A DNA stretch of 64,000 bases. It comes from Capra hircus. Its lineage: Eukaryota > Chordata > Mammalia > Artiodactyla > Bovidae. The notes below the pieces were generated by a model. It was given only the letters and a program-made list of their open reading frames with translations. It was not told where the DNA came from and did not search any database. The stretch's first letter is position 1; each line of letters starts with the position of its first letter. Positions 12,252 through 23,728 of the stretch are shown here, piece after piece. The translations under genes were made by a program, and so were the position numbers. The stretch covers positions 14,526,001 through 14,590,000 of the forward strand of contig NC_030813.1 in assembly GCF_001704415.2 (NCBI RefSeq), written 5' to 3'.

Positions 12252-14103
12252 TGAAGCAGAAGTAGATGCTTTTCTAGAATTCTCTTGCTTTTTCTATGAT
12301 CCAACGGATGTTGGCAATTTGATGTCTGATTCCTCTTCTTTTTCTAAATCCAGTTTGTACATCTGGAAGTTCTTGGTTCATGTACTGTTCAAGCCTAGTT
12401 TGGAGAATTTTGAGCATTACTTTGCTAACATGTGAAATGAGTGCGATTGTGGGGGTAGTTTGAACATTGTTTGGCATTTCCCTTCTTTGAGATAGGAATG
12501 AAAACTGACCTTTTCCAGTCCTGTGGCCACTTCTGAGCTTTCCAAATTTGCTGGCATACTGAGTGCAGCATTATAACAGCATCATCTTTCAAAATAGCTC
12601 AGCTGGAATAGCTTTGTTTGTAGTGATGCTTCTGAAGGCCCACTTGACTTTGCACTCCAAGGTGTCTGGCCCTATGAGTGATCACACCATCATGGTCATA
12701 TGGGTCATTAAGATCTTTTTTGTATAGTTCTTCTGTGTATTCTTGCCACCTCTTCTTAATATCTTCTGCTTCTGTAAGGTCCATACTGTTTCTGTCCTTT
12801 ATTGAGTCCATCTTTGCATGAAATGTTCCCTTGTTATCCCTAGTTTCTTGAAGAGATCTCTAGTCTTTCCTGTTCTATTGTTTTCCTCTATTTTTTTGCA
12901 TTGGTCACTTAGGAAGGCTCTCTTATCTTTCCTTGCTATTCTTTAAAACTCTGAATTCAGATGGATATATCTTTCCTTTTCTCGTTTCCCTTCTCCAGAA
13001 AAAATCTACTTCTGCTTCATTGACTATGCTGAAATCTTTGTCTGTGTGGATCACAACAAACTGTAGAAAGTTCTTAAAGAGATCAGAATACCAGATGACT
13101 TACCTACCTCCTTCAAAACCTGTATGCAGGTCAAGAAGCAACAGTTAGAATCAGACACGGAACAACAGAACAATTCAAAATTGGAAAGGAGTATGTCAAG
13201 GCTGTATATTGTCACCCTGCTTATTTAACTTACATGCAGAGTACATCATGCGAAATGTAGGGCTGGATGAAGCACAATCTGGAATCAAGATTGCTGGGAG
13301 AAATATCAATAACCTCAGATATACAGATAACACCACACTTATGACAGAAAGCAAAGAGGAACTAAAGAGCCTCTGGATGAAGGTGAAAGAGGAGAGTGAA
13401 AAAGCTGGCTTAAAACTCAACATTCAACAAGTGAAGATGATTACATCTGGTCCCATCACTTCACACAAATAGTTGGGGAAACAGTGGAAACAGTGAGAGA
13501 CTTTATTTTCTTGGGTTCCAAAATCACTGTAGATGGTGATTGCAGCCATGAAATTCAAAGAGCCTTGCTCCTTGAAAGGAAAGCTATGACAAACCTGGAC
13601 AGCATAGTGAAAAGCAGAGACATTACTTTGCCAACAAAGGTCCATATAGTCAACCCTATTTTTTTTTTTTTTCCAGTAGTCATCTATGGATGTGAGAGTT
13701 GAACCACAAAAAAAGCTGAATGCCGAAGAATTGATGCTTTTGAGCTACGGTGTTGGAGAAGACTCTTGAGAGTCCCTTGGACTGCAAGGAAATCAAAGTA
13801 GTCAGTCCTAAAGGAAATCAATCCAGAGTATTCATTGGAAGGACTGATGCTAAGGCTGAAGTTCCAATACTTTAGCCACCTGATGCAAAGAGCCAACTCA
13901 TTAGAAAAGACCCTGACGCTGGAAAAGACTGAAGGCAGGAAGAGAAGGGGATGATGGAGGACAAGATGGTTGGATGGCATCACCCACTTGAGGGACATGA
14001 GTTTGAGCAAGCTCTGGGAGATGGTGAAGGACAGGGAAGCCTGTCATGTTGCAGTTCATGGAGTTGGCAGAGTCAGATATGACTGAGAGAGTGAACAAGA
14101 ATA
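12252..14103. mobile_element. BovB insertion with inverted 5' part (twin-primed)
   Basis: From 12252 to about 12995 the BovB reverse transcriptase region runs on the minus strand. From about 13003 to 14103 the element runs on the plus strand through the rest of the reverse transcriptase, the C-terminal region and 3' UTR. The perfect 12-mer attcactctcaa lies at 12240-12251 and 14104-14115, so both halves arrived in one event. The two halves overlap: the element sequence 'atctacttctgcttca' is present both at 13004-13019 and, inverted, at 12252-12267. The YADD motif in the plus part reads YTDN, a T run interrupts the frame near 13658-13673, and the 3' pentamer tail is lost. Confidence 0.93.
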
Positions 14104-14205
14104 ATTCACTCTCAAAATGTTGCTTCTAGTGAAATGTTGGTGTAAAAATTAACTTGGCCATCAGCATTATGTAAAAATAACCTTTTCCGTCCTTGCATTT
14201 CTACT

Positions 14206-14417
14206 GAAGGCGAAGGTGAAGTCGCTCAGTCGTGTCCGACTCTTTGCGACGCCATGGACCGTAACCTACTAGGCTTCTCCATCCATGGGATTCTCCAGGC
14301 AAGAATACTGGAGTGGATTGCCATTTCCTTCTCCAGGGGATCTTCCCGACCCAGGGATCGAACCCGGGTCTCCTGCATTGGAGGCAGACGTTTTAACCTC
14401 TGAGCCACCAGAACTAC
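14206..14417 (-). mobile_element. Bov-tA SINE
   Basis: Minus-strand copy with an almost perfect complement of the GGTTCGATCC B box at about 14355-14365, an intact 'ccatggaccg' body and a head ending 'ctgagccacc'. Clean sequence suggests a young copy. Confidence 0.92.
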
Positions 14418-14930
14418 CTAACAGTAGCTATTTTTTAAATTTCTCTCAAACTTGCAGGGTAAAGTGTAATTTCATCATTAAATTGTGTTTCCATCCTTAG
14501 TAGAAATTGAAACTATTTTCAAAATGTTTCTAGCCATTTTCATCTGCTCTTTGATGATTTTTAATGTCTCTGTAAGTCATTTTGTTCTGCATTTTTGGGG
14601 ATGACCTTTGATATCCATATTTCCATTCATAGGGAACTTCTTAATACAATGTACAAGTTGATAAAATGACTGAGTGAATTATGAATGACCCACAAAATGT
14701 AACTTTGTTTTGCCAGTAAAAATATTCTCTGAACATTTTAATGTTATAGGAAAATGCTCATAATATTATCTGAAAGAAGTAGAATATAGTTATATTTCAT
14801 GGCATTATGATTTAAGTCTTATGAAACAAAAGTGTGTATACTCACATATGGACATTATTTAAAAAAAACTAATAAAACTTATTCCTAAATGACCTATATT
14901 TTTATTCATTTTAATATTTTCTATACAGTT
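14418..14930. other. No recognised feature
   Basis: AT-rich spacer between a SINE and an old BovB. Confidence 0.5.
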
Positions 14931-15526
14931 GTTGTTTTTCAGCCATTAAGTCCAACTCTTTGCGACCCCATAGACTACGGCATGCCAGTCTCCTCTGTGC
15001 TCCACTATCTCCTGGAGTTTGCTGAAATTCATGTCTATTGAGTCGGTGATGCTATCTAACCATCACATCGCTGCATCGCCGTCCCTTCTCTTATTGCCTT
15101 CAATCTTTCCCAACATCATGGTCTTTTCCAATGAGTTGGTTCTTTGCATCAGATGGTCAAATTATTAAAGCTTCAGCGTCAGTCCTCCTAATGAATAGCC
15201 AGGGTTGATTTCCTTTAGAATCCACTCGTTTGATCTCTTTGCCAACCAAGGGGCTCTCAAGAGTCTTCTCCAACACTTTGGTCAAGAAGCTCTATAGTTC
15301 CTCTTCACTTTCTGCCATTAGGGTGGTGTCATCTGTGTATCTGAGTTTGTTGCTATTTCTCCCAGCAATATTGATTTCAGCTTGTGATCCATCCAGCCTG
15401 GAATTTCACATAATGTACTCTGTATATAAGTTAAATAAGCAGGCTGATAATATACATTCTTGACATACTCCTTTCCCAATTTCAAAGCAGTCCATTGTTC
15501 CATGTCTGGTTCTAACCATTGCTTCT
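14931..15526 (-). mobile_element. Old BovB, part 1 (3' side), outer layer of a nest
   Basis: Diverged minus-strand BovB starting at its 3' end ('cagccattaagtcc', 'ctctttgcgacccca'). Near 15282-15288 it jumps from the 'gagtcttctccaacac' block directly to the 'agttcctcttcactttctgcc' block. Other copies here keep about 440 bases between these two blocks (compare 27510-27940), so this copy has an internal deletion. It is interrupted at 15526 by an L1. Confidence 0.85.
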
Positions 15527-15807
15527 GGATTTTTTGTTGTTGTTGTTTGTTTATTTGTGTTTTAACACCAAGAACATTGAAAGTGAAAGTCAAGTCACTC
15601 AGTCATGTCCGACTCCTAGCGACCCCATGGACTGTAGCCTACCAGGCTCCTCCCTCCATGGGATTCTCCAGGCAAGAGTACTGGAGTGGGTTGCCATTTC
15701 CTTCTCCAAGAACATTGAGGCATAGCCAATTAACAAAGTTGTGATAGTTTCAGGTGAACAGTGAAGGGACTCAGCCATACATACCACCCTGTATGCTCCC
15801 AATCTTG
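15527..15807 (-). mobile_element. Old L1 3' end inserted in BovB, middle layer
   Basis: Minus-strand L1 3' UTR with a T/G-rich start (complement of the A-rich tail), then 'tgttttaacaccaagaacattg', here cut by a SINE, then 'agccaattaacaaagttgtg' and 'agtttcaggtgaacag'. The flanks tctaaccattgcttct (15511-15526) and tctaactgttgcctct (15808-15823) agree at 12 of 16 positions and fit an aged target-site duplication made from BovB sequence. Confidence 0.75.
15581..15707 (-). mobile_element. Bov-A-type SINE inserted in L1, inner layer
   Basis: Body only, without tRNA head: 'gaaagtcaagtcactcag', 'gaccccatggactg', 'ttgccatttccttctcc'. The perfect 11-mer aagaacattga lies at 15570-15580 and 15708-15718. 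It is L1 sequence that was duplicated on insertion. Confidence 0.93.
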
Positions 15808-16245
15808 TCTAACTGTTGCCTCTTAACCTGCATACACATTTCTCAGGACACAGGTAAGATAGTCTGGTAGTCTCATTTCTTGAAGAATTTTCCACAGTTT
15901 GTTGTGATTCACACAGTCAAGACTTTAGCTTAGTCAATGAAACATAAGTAGATATTTTTTTTTCTGAAATTCTCTTGCTTTCTTTATGATTCAGCGGATG
16001 TTGGCAATTTGATCTCTGGTTCCTCTGCCTTTTCTAAAGTCTGATTGTGCATCTGGAAGTTTTCAGTTCACATAGTGCTGAATCCTAGCTTGAAGGATTT
16101 TGATCATAATCTTACTAGCATATGAAATGAGTGCAAATGAACATTCTTTGGCATTGCCCTTCTTTGGGATTGAAATGAAAACTGACCTTTTCCTGTCCTG
16201 TGGCCACTGCTGAGTTTTTTAAATTTGCTAACACATTGATAAGAA
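15808..16245 (-). mobile_element. Old BovB, part 2 (5' side)
   Basis: BovB resumes after the L1 with 'taactgttgcctcttaacct' and runs through the reverse transcriptase region ('ggatgttggcaatttgatc', 'ggattgaaatgaaaactgac') to a 5' truncation near 16245. Divergence matches part 1. Confidence 0.85.
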
Positions 16246-16944
16246 ATGAGGAAAATCTTATGAACTTTTAAAAAATCTCTTAACTGACTCTTTCTATTCA
16301 GAAATACAATAAATCTTTATATTAAATTAACTCATATTTTATACCTTTCAAAAAGAAATTATAGTGTTCTCATAATCTTATTATTCCTTGTTTAGATTAT
16401 TCTCATATTTTTCATTTTATTCAAATTAGTCTTATGTTTTCCCATTTTATGTTTTAACTAACAAATAAGAAAATATTTTAAAGCACTTATATACAGTTAC
16501 TTTTTATAAGAAATATAATTTCTTACATTTCATTACCTTACCAAATTCTTAATAGGACTTTTAAATGGATTAAATTATATTCTGTAAATGTACTCTATTA
16601 ACTTATAATTGTGAAAATCATGTTTCTGCCTTTTTCTGGTTCTGGCATTAATGCAGTGATTTGAATTTGACATTATCTTGTATCTATTTAATTGCTATAT
16701 AGGGGAATGTTAAGTTCTACAGTATAAATGTGAGTTTCTACCAACTTACTGTGGTGTTTCTAAATATTTGTCATATATAATTTGGTGCTGTTCTTGGTGA
16801 ATCATTCAGCATATATGTGTGTATATGTATATATCATTGTTATATTTATTGTATTTAAAACTTTTAAATATATATTTCAGTATACCATATATGCAGTATG
16901 TTGCATAAATTGTGTCTGCATAGGTAAATAAATTTTTGCACATA
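16246..16944. other. AT-rich DNA, no recognised feature
   Basis: Strongly AT-rich with short TA/TG runs near 16810-16835. No family signature. Confidence 0.5.
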
Positions 16945-17085
16945 CTATATCAACTTCCACGTCAAGATGTAGAAATGTTCTAACATAGAAGTCTCCGTGT
17001 GCCTCTTCCGGGTCAATAGCTTGTGCTCTCCCAGAGGTAATCACTGTTCCAAGAGTTAGCTTTGCCAGTTCCTGATCTTCAAGTG
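16945..17085 (-). mobile_element. Ancient L1M fragment
   Basis: The order of 'caacttccacgtcaagatgt', 'agaaatgttc', 'gtcaat', 'ccagaggtaatcactgttc' and 'agttagctttgccagttc' follows the antisense L1M 3' region. Highly diverged; edges approximate. Confidence 0.5.
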
Positions 17086-17357
17086 AGTGAAAAAGAGTAC
17101 ATACTAATGATCACTCTTTAGTTTGTCTTTGACAAAGTTTGTCTTTGACCCCCCTCCAAGTGAAGGGGGTCATTAGTCTAGATTTTTGCCAGGAAAACCA
17201 CTGGGTTTAGTAATATTATTTTATGGATTAAAAAATCTAAGCAGTATACTGAGGGTCAAGATTAGAGATGGTATTCCTAGTCAGTTCTGAAAATACAATT
17301 TAGTGAATTCAATCTTTATGTGGCCTACAGTAGCCTGGAAAACTTAATATATCACCA

Positions 17358-17550
17358 CTTCCCTGGTGGCTCAGAGGTTAAAGCGTCTGCCTGGAATTCA
17401 GGAGAACTGGGTTCGATCCCTGGGTTGGGAAGACCCCTGGAGAAGGCAATGGCACTCCACTCCAGTACTCTTGCCTGGAGAATCCCATGGAGGGAGGAGC
17501 CTGGTAGGCTATAGTCCATGGGGTCGCTAGGAGTCACTTCACTTTCACTT
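17358..17550 (+). mobile_element. Bov-tA SINE
   Basis: Plus-strand copy with 'cttccctggtggctcag' head, intact B box 'gggttcgatccct', body and a 'ttcactttcactttc' tail. The copy is clean. Confidence 0.93.
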
Positions 17551-18498
17551 TCAACACTTAAATATTATAAACAGTGCTTGAACGGAAGAAAATGCCAGCA
17601 GAAAAGACATACAGATTTGATTATTGTTGGAGTTTAATACATACATTCACCCTTCAGTAAGTAAAATAAAAATCAACAAGGAAGACCTAAATCTCAAAGA
17701 CCTACAATGCAATGCAATCTTAAAGTTTGCACGTTCCATCATTAGGGTAGAGTATCCCATTTTGTAGAGAGCACTAGAGTAAAATTGTTTAACTGATACA
17801 GGCTCTAGATGATCACTCAACTGGACCAAAAGAAATTATAACTTTATTCCACCGTTAAAGCTTCTAACTTGCTTAGGACTTAACCCTTTCTATCGTCTAT
17901 CATTGTGAAATCATTATTCTCTATTACCTTGCACAAATCATATGTCTTTCTATTACTGATAATTACTCAAAGGTGCCCTTTTTTCTGCCCTTTAAATTCC
18001 AGTAAGTCAGCTGTAATTATCAAACAGCTTCCTATGTGTGACATCACTGAATAGACCTTTATCAGGCTATATAGTTAATCTTAGCCATAATGGCACAGCT
18101 TGTAATATTCTAAAATCAAATCCATTTTACAGCTCATTTTACAACTCCATGGTTAGTTGTAAAAGCTCCCATGTGATGAGATTAATATATCTTTTACTAA
18201 ACATGTAAAACATTTACTCAGCTAAGTTTTGCTAGCGACTTTAGTATTCTTCACCACTTCAATCAATCAATGACTAAAACATAAATAATGAGATATGCTA
18301 TTCATATTTGAACTATGTTGGCTCTGAAATACTTAGGATACACACAAACATTCACATGACACTGAACAACTAAGAGAGGCCATTTCTTTTTTCCTTTTTT
18401 TATTGACCATTCTGTAAAAAAATTTAAAAAATCAGCAGAAACACTCTCCCAAAAGAAAAATAATAATTGAGGACAGCTGAAAAGCAGGAGCAAGCTAC
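17551..18498. other. No recognised feature
   Basis: Unique-looking AT-rich DNA. No motif in the minus-strand frames at 17647-17829 or 18302-18493. Confidence 0.45.
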
Positions 18499-18700
18499 AC
18501 TTCCCTGGTAGTTCAGTGGTAAAGAACTGCCTGGCAATGCAGAAGATACAAGATGGGCAGATATGATCCCTGGGTCGGGAAGATCCCCTGGAGAAAGAAA
18601 TGGCAACCTCTCCAGTATTCTCACCTGGGACATCCCACGGAGAGAGGAGCCTGGCAGGCTATAGTGCATGGGATCGCAAAAAGTTGGACATATGTAACCA
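18499..18700 (+). mobile_element. Bov-tA SINE
   Basis: Plus-strand copy with a diverged head ('cttccctggtagttcagtgg') and a B box altered to 'agatatgatccct'. The body reads through 'gcctggcaggctatag' to about 18700. Confidence 0.9.
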
Positions 18701-18704
18701 ACAA

Positions 18705-19055
18705 AACAAAATTTTTTGGATACTACACTAAAAGCATGATCCTTAAGAGAACAAACTGACAAAATTGACTCTACCAAATTTAAAACATCTGCTCTTTGAA
18801 AGACACCGTTACAGAAATAAAAAGACAACCCACAGTCTGGTAAAAAAAATAGTTGTAAAATCTAATTAAGACTCACCTCCAGAATTTTTAAAGAATTTCA
18901 AAACTCAGTATTAAGAAAACATACAACCCAATTTAAAAAATAAGCAAAAGATTTAAATAGAGACTTCACTAAAGATAGTTTGTGAATGAAAAACTACATG
19001 ATAATATATTCCACCTCATCATTATTAGAGAAGTATAAATTAAAACCCAAAGTGT
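18705..19055 (+). mobile_element. Ancient L1M ORF2 fragment
   Basis: 'atctgctctttgaaagaca' and 'gacaacccacagtctgg' followed by 'acaacccaatttaaaaa', 'gcaaaagatttaaatagaga' and 'agtataaattaaaaccc' give the order of the L1 ORF2 C-terminal region. No frame survives. Confidence 0.65.
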
Positions 19056-20530
19056 CTAGCCCAATGCTGAGCTTGAAATACGAATATATATTTTCAGTAA
19101 ATCACTTAAAAGTAAAATAAATATATTGAAATTTAGGACTTTAAATGTTCTCCAACCCTTATATTGAACAATCCCAATGTATCTCCTATTACTCAAAGAG
19201 AGGCAAAAATCTCAACTTGAAAAATTAAAATATTTTTGTTTAGCTTAATTTAATAAATAAATGCCAAAGGGCATTCTTAGAAGTGGACATGGGAATGTTG
19301 AAAATTTTATAATAGAGAGGTAATGAATAATCTTGATAAGCAAAGGTATCAGATCATACAAATGCTTCCTTCTGAAAACTTATTTTCTTGCATGGTCTGA
19401 TGTGGAATATCATAGGATACCAACTGTCACCTACCCAAGCATATTACATCATATCAGTATAACAGCTTTCCTCATCCAGTGAGTCTAGGCCACTTCCTCT
19501 CATCCCTCAGAGATACTGGTAATCCTTTTCCCAGTTAGAGAATGTGGAAGAGAAGCAATACCTCCAATAACTTTGATATTAATATTATGAGAAACTTTGT
19601 ATTTCACTGTTGATTTTCTGAGTTGGTCTTAAAAAGTATCTTCACTTAATTTAATCAGACTGGCATGATTCTGTAAGAGTGGAAACAGAGGAAAGGTCAG
19701 CTCTGAAACTGAGTCTTTAAGCTACCAAGTACCCATTTAAACTTCCTCTCTGGCTGACCAAAGATGCCCTTCAGTAGGTAGACATTGGAGGGAGAGGAGA
19801 AAGCAGACAGAAAAGAGAACACGTAAAATGAAGAGGTGTAAGAACAAGGAAAATTTGAATTAAACATTATGCTAATTCACTTTTAACAATATTATCACCA
19901 TATTTTATATCAAAGATATACTTTATAAAAGAATGAAAGTGTTTAACAGAGATCTGATTCCATTTAAATTCAAGAGGGGTGAAGAAAAATCAAAAAGACA
20001 TAGGGATATAATATTGAGGAGAGAAGTTATAAAACAAGACATTATTTTTCAGTCAGCAGCAACCATGAAAAGGCAGCACCCAGCTGGGGGAAATTCCTCC
20101 TCTCTTGGCAAGCTGGAGAATCTACCTGAAGTGTGAAGACTTTGGCTAAAACCCTGGAGAGGGCATTCTGCAATAAACAACTTGATACCACTTTATCTTG
20201 TCATACAACCCTGAAACTCTTCACAATAATTTGAAAATATGCTCCTCTGCTTGGTACACAGGCAAAGCTCCCACTAGTGTCTGCATAAGAACAGGATCAA
20301 GCATGCTGTGTCTAAGTGGAAGAGCCCTGGTCACCCAGGCAGCTCTCTTGCTTCAACTGTTGTATTAGCTCTAATTCTTCAAGGAAATCTTTAAAAAAGA
20401 AAATGCAAACACCGCAACAGCTGGAGGAAGCAGTCGAGTCCTTGGATTATTTCTAAGCAGTGTTTCACCTTAATGTTTTTGGAAGTTAACTAGAAACAAT
20501 CAAAATGGTCCATCCATACATATGAGTGGG
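19056..20530. other. 1.5 kb with no recognised feature
   Basis: Unique-looking DNA; the frame at 19933-20136 has no motif. Confidence 0.45.
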
Positions 20531-20641
20531 TATGTGTGTGTGTGTGTATACATATATATACACATACGCATGTGTATATATGTGCACATATACACATGCA
20601 CATATACACGTATGCATATATGTGCATATGTGTATATATGC
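20531..20641. repeat. Compound TG/TA microsatellite
   Basis: About 110 bases of alternating purine-pyrimidine TG, TA and CA steps with many short palindromes such as tatgcatata. The two minus-strand open frames over it are low-complexity artefacts. Confidence 0.9.
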
Positions 20642-20712
20642 ATTCTTTGACTAAAATGATTATTTTGGCATTCATATTTAAAAATGCTATAGAACACATT
20701 TAACTATGCTGA

Positions 20713-20976
20713 AAGTGAAAAGTGAAAGTGTTCCAGCCAAGAGTACTGGAGTGGGTTGCCATTTCCTTCTCCAGTTAGTCACTCAGTTGTGTCCAACTCT
20801 TTGCAACCCTACGGACTGTAGCCCACCAGGCTCCTCTGTCCATGGGATTCTCCAGGCAAGAATACTGGAGTTGTTAGTCATTCCCTTCTCCAGGGGATCT
20901 TCCCAACCCAGGAATCAAACCCAGGTCTTCTGCATTGCATGAAGATTCTTTACCATCTGAGCCATTAAGAAAGCCC
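20713..20976 (-). mobile_element. Bov-tA SINE with extra partial Bov-A unit
   Basis: A shortened Bov-A body (20713-20775, 'actggagtgggttgcc') is followed by a full body and tRNA head, 'taccatctgagccatt', all on the minus strand. taactatgctga at 20701-20712 and taattatgctga at 20977-20988 (one mismatch) flank the whole, so it inserted as one unit. Confidence 0.9.
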
Positions 20977-21349
20977 TAATTATGCTGATACAGACATTAT
21001 TCTCTAGTGAGAATAATGATATCTATTGCTTCAAAGATATCTATTGCTGATTAAAGAACACATCACATAGATAGTTAAATACAAATATTATACCATAGTA
21101 ATTATTCATTGGATCTGTCACAGGACATTTGAATAGAAAATATTCTAGTGATTAAACTTTTTTATCCTTAAATATTCTCCACCAAACTAAACATGATGGT
21201 TATCTCTAATTGTGAGAATATGAGTTTGTTTTGTTTTAGTTGTTGTTTAATTTTGATTGGCTTCTCTATTTTTCTACAATCGTCATGATTTGGCTATTGC
21301 ACTTCATTTTTTAGTTATTGTATTTTTAAAAGTCTCTCTTTTGAAAGAC

Positions 21350-21668
21350 TTATTTATTTTCACTTCTTTGCTTTTGACTGTGCTGGATCTTCATTGCTGT
21401 GGGCTTTCTCTAGCTGTGGTGAGCAGGGGCGACCCTTTGTTGCAATTCTCGGGCTTCTCATTTAGACAGCTTCTCTAGTGACAGTGCAGGCTCTAGGGCA
21501 GGTGGGCTCAATTATTGCAGCTCACAGGCTCGAGAGCACTGCTCAGGGGCTGTGGTACATGGGCCTCACTGCCCCACAGCATGTGGGATCTTCCCAGACT
21601 AGGAAACGAACTCACGTCCCCGGCATTGGCAGCCAGATTCTTAGCCACTGGGCCACTAGGGAGGCCCT
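21350..21668 (-). mobile_element. CHR-type SINE, near full length
   Basis: Minus strand: 'gctggatcttcattgctgtg' at the 3' side, then 'catgtgggatcttccc', 'aggaaacgaactcacgtccc' and 'gattcttagccactgggcca' at the tRNA head. Length of about 320 bases fits a near-complete element. Divergence is greater than in the Bov-tA copies. Confidence 0.85.
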
Positions 21669-22042
21669 ACATTTTTTATTTAATTTTAAACTGTTAAAAT
21701 TTGCCCCTCCAGACCCAGTCTCCATTTTCCCTTTCCCCCCTTCCTCTGTGTCCAAGAGGCTGGTACATATAGAGCATAGGCAGGCTTTATTGTCATTTGG
21801 CTACCATTTTACATTTGGTCAATAAGTAGCAGACAATCAGTGCATTAATGAAGTTCAACATTAATTCATGATTTTAAACTACTTAGTAAACTAGGAATGG
21901 GAAGCTTACAATTACTTCTACTAACAGAGTCACAGATTTATATAGTTCCTGCTTGTCTAAAGTTACTTAATATTTTTTGAAGAATTAAGTCATTTCATTT
22001 AAATTACCAAATACAACCATGTAGCTTTTTAAAATATTAAAG
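21669..22042. other. No recognised feature
   Basis: AT-rich with a C/T-rich patch at 21700-21750. Confidence 0.45.
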
Positions 22043-22165
22043 TCAGAAGGAAATAGCAACTCACTGCAGTACTCCTGCTTGGGAAATCCCATAGACAGAA
22101 AAGTCTGGCAGACTATAGTCCATGGTGTTCTTTTGGGCACAACTTCAGGACTAAACAACAACAAA
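22043..22165 (+). mobile_element. Degraded Bov-tA body
   Basis: 'aaggaaatagcaactcactg', 'tgggaaatcccatagaca' and 'gcagactatagtccatgg' match the Bov-A body. The tRNA head is absent. Confidence 0.8.
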
Positions 22166-22353
22166 GTACAAAAGTCTGTAGGAATGGTTTCTCTTCTTAA
22201 CATTCTTAGTCTTGGTTCTTTTTTTCACTTTTTTCCTCATCTATCAGTTTCATAAAAGAATAAAAATTTCCCCTGAAATTGAAATAAGACAAAGATGGAA
22301 GTTAACATCATAGCTATTCATCATTTCCTAAAGGTCCTACTTAGAGCAATTAT

Positions 22354-22474
22354 GCCACTCCTGCTCAGACGCTCAGTTGTGTCTGACTCTTTGCAACCCC
22401 ATGGACTGTAGCCTGCCAGACTCTTCTGTCCATGAGATTCTCCAGGCGAGAATGCTGGAGTGGGCTGCCATTTA
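22354..22474 (-). mobile_element. Bov-A-type SINE, head-less
   Basis: Minus strand: 'tcagttgtgtctgactcttt', 'ccccatggactgtagcctg', 'ctggagtgggctgccattt'. agagcaattat (22343-22353) and agagcacttat (22475-22485) differ at one base and look like the target duplication, so the element was 5'-truncated when it inserted. Confidence 0.88.
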
Positions 22475-22609
22475 AGAGCACTTATACTCTACTTATCTGT
22501 GTGCACTATATTTCTCAATGCTTGCATCCATAAAAGTGAAAATGAACGTAAACATATATGGACAATTTATGACAATGGAGCAAAAATACACACTGGTGAA
22601 AGAATAGCC

Positions 22610-23264
22610 TCTTCAAAATAAGAGGAGACTATTTTTTCTGGTGTTGGAAAACGAGACAGCCACATGCAAAATAATGAAACTAGACCACTCTCTTACATCA
22701 CACACAAAAAGTAACTCAAAATTGATTAGAGACGTGAGTGTAAAACCTGAAGTCATAAAATTCTTATAAGAAAACATAGGCAGTAATCTCACTGACACCT
22801 TGGTGCTATTTATGTGGAACAGGCTCCAAAAGCAAAGGAAGAAAGTGAAAATAAATCAGACTACATTAGACTGTAAAAGCTTCTGTACAGCAAGGGAAAC
22901 AGCTATCAAAAGAAAAGTCAACCTATTGAAAGGCAGAAGATTTTTATAAATCATGTTAATATATTCAATAAGGGGCAAATAGCAAATATTCAAAATATAT
23001 GAAGAACTCAAGCAACTCAACAACAACAAAAGAAACAACTCAATTTAAAATGGGCAGAATTTCTAGATAGATTGTTTTTTCAAAGAAGACATACAGATGG
23101 CCAACCAGCACAAAGATGTACAACATCACAAATAAGGAAGATACAAATCAATACAACAATGAAATATCACCTCATATTTGTTAGAATAGCTTTTACTAAA
23201 AAGACAGAAATGACAAATGATGGAGAGGATGTGGAGAAAATGGAGTTCTTTTATACATTGTTGG
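22610..23264 (+). mobile_element. L1MA-like ORF2 3' region, part 1
   Basis: Runs in L1 order: 'gtcataaaattcttataaga', 'agcttctgtacagcaag', 'gaagaactcaagcaactcaa', 'aatgggcagaatttc', 'gaaatatcacctcatatttg', 'gatggagaggatgtggagaa', 'ttatacattgttgg'. The frame is broken in many places. A BovB interrupts it at 23265. Confidence 0.85.
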
Positions 23265-23728
23265 TTCAGTTCAGTTCAGTTCAGTCGTTCAGTTGTGTCC
23301 GACTCTTTGAAACCCCATGAATCACAGCACACCAGGCCTCCCTGTCCATCACCAACTCCTGGAGTTCACTCAAACTCACGTCCATCGAGTCGGTGATGCG
23401 ATCCAGCCATCTCATCCTCAGTCGTCCCCTTCTCCTCCTGCCCCCGATCCCTCCCAGCATTAGAGTCTTTTCCAATGAGTCAACTCTTTGCATGAGGTGG
23501 CCAAATTACTGGAGTTTCAGCCTTAGCATCATTCCTTCCAAAGAAATCCCAGGGCTGATCTCCTTCAGAATGGATTGGTTGGATCTCCTTGCAGTCCAAG
23601 GGACTCTCAAGAGTCTTCTCCAACACCACAGTTCAAAAGCATCAATTCTTTGGCGCTCAGCCTTCTTCAGAGTCCAACTCTCACATCCATACATGACCAC
23701 AGGAAAAACCATAGCCTTGACTAGACGG
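23265..23728 (-). mobile_element. BovB inserted in L1
   Basis: Starts with three to four TTCAG units (the complement of the ACTGA tail) and runs to the 'gccttgactagacgg' block, so it is 5'-truncated within the C-terminal coding region. Stops break the frame: a TGA replaces an arginine codon near 23420. No target duplication is visible. Confidence 0.93.

Noticed and set aside
14340..14417. tRNA gene predicted from A- and B-box-like sequence
   Set aside because: It is the tRNA-derived head of a Bov-tA SINE, followed by the Bov-A body, and has no cloverleaf. The same holds for the other SINE heads.
20490..20699. Two overlapping frames rich in Tyr, Met, His and Thr
   Set aside because: They are translations of a TG/TA microsatellite.
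23265..23290. Tandem TTCAG units as a CRISPR-like or satellite array
   Set aside because: The pentamer run is the normal BovB 3' tail and recurs at every BovB end (for example 536-550, 25776-25798, 55460-55480).
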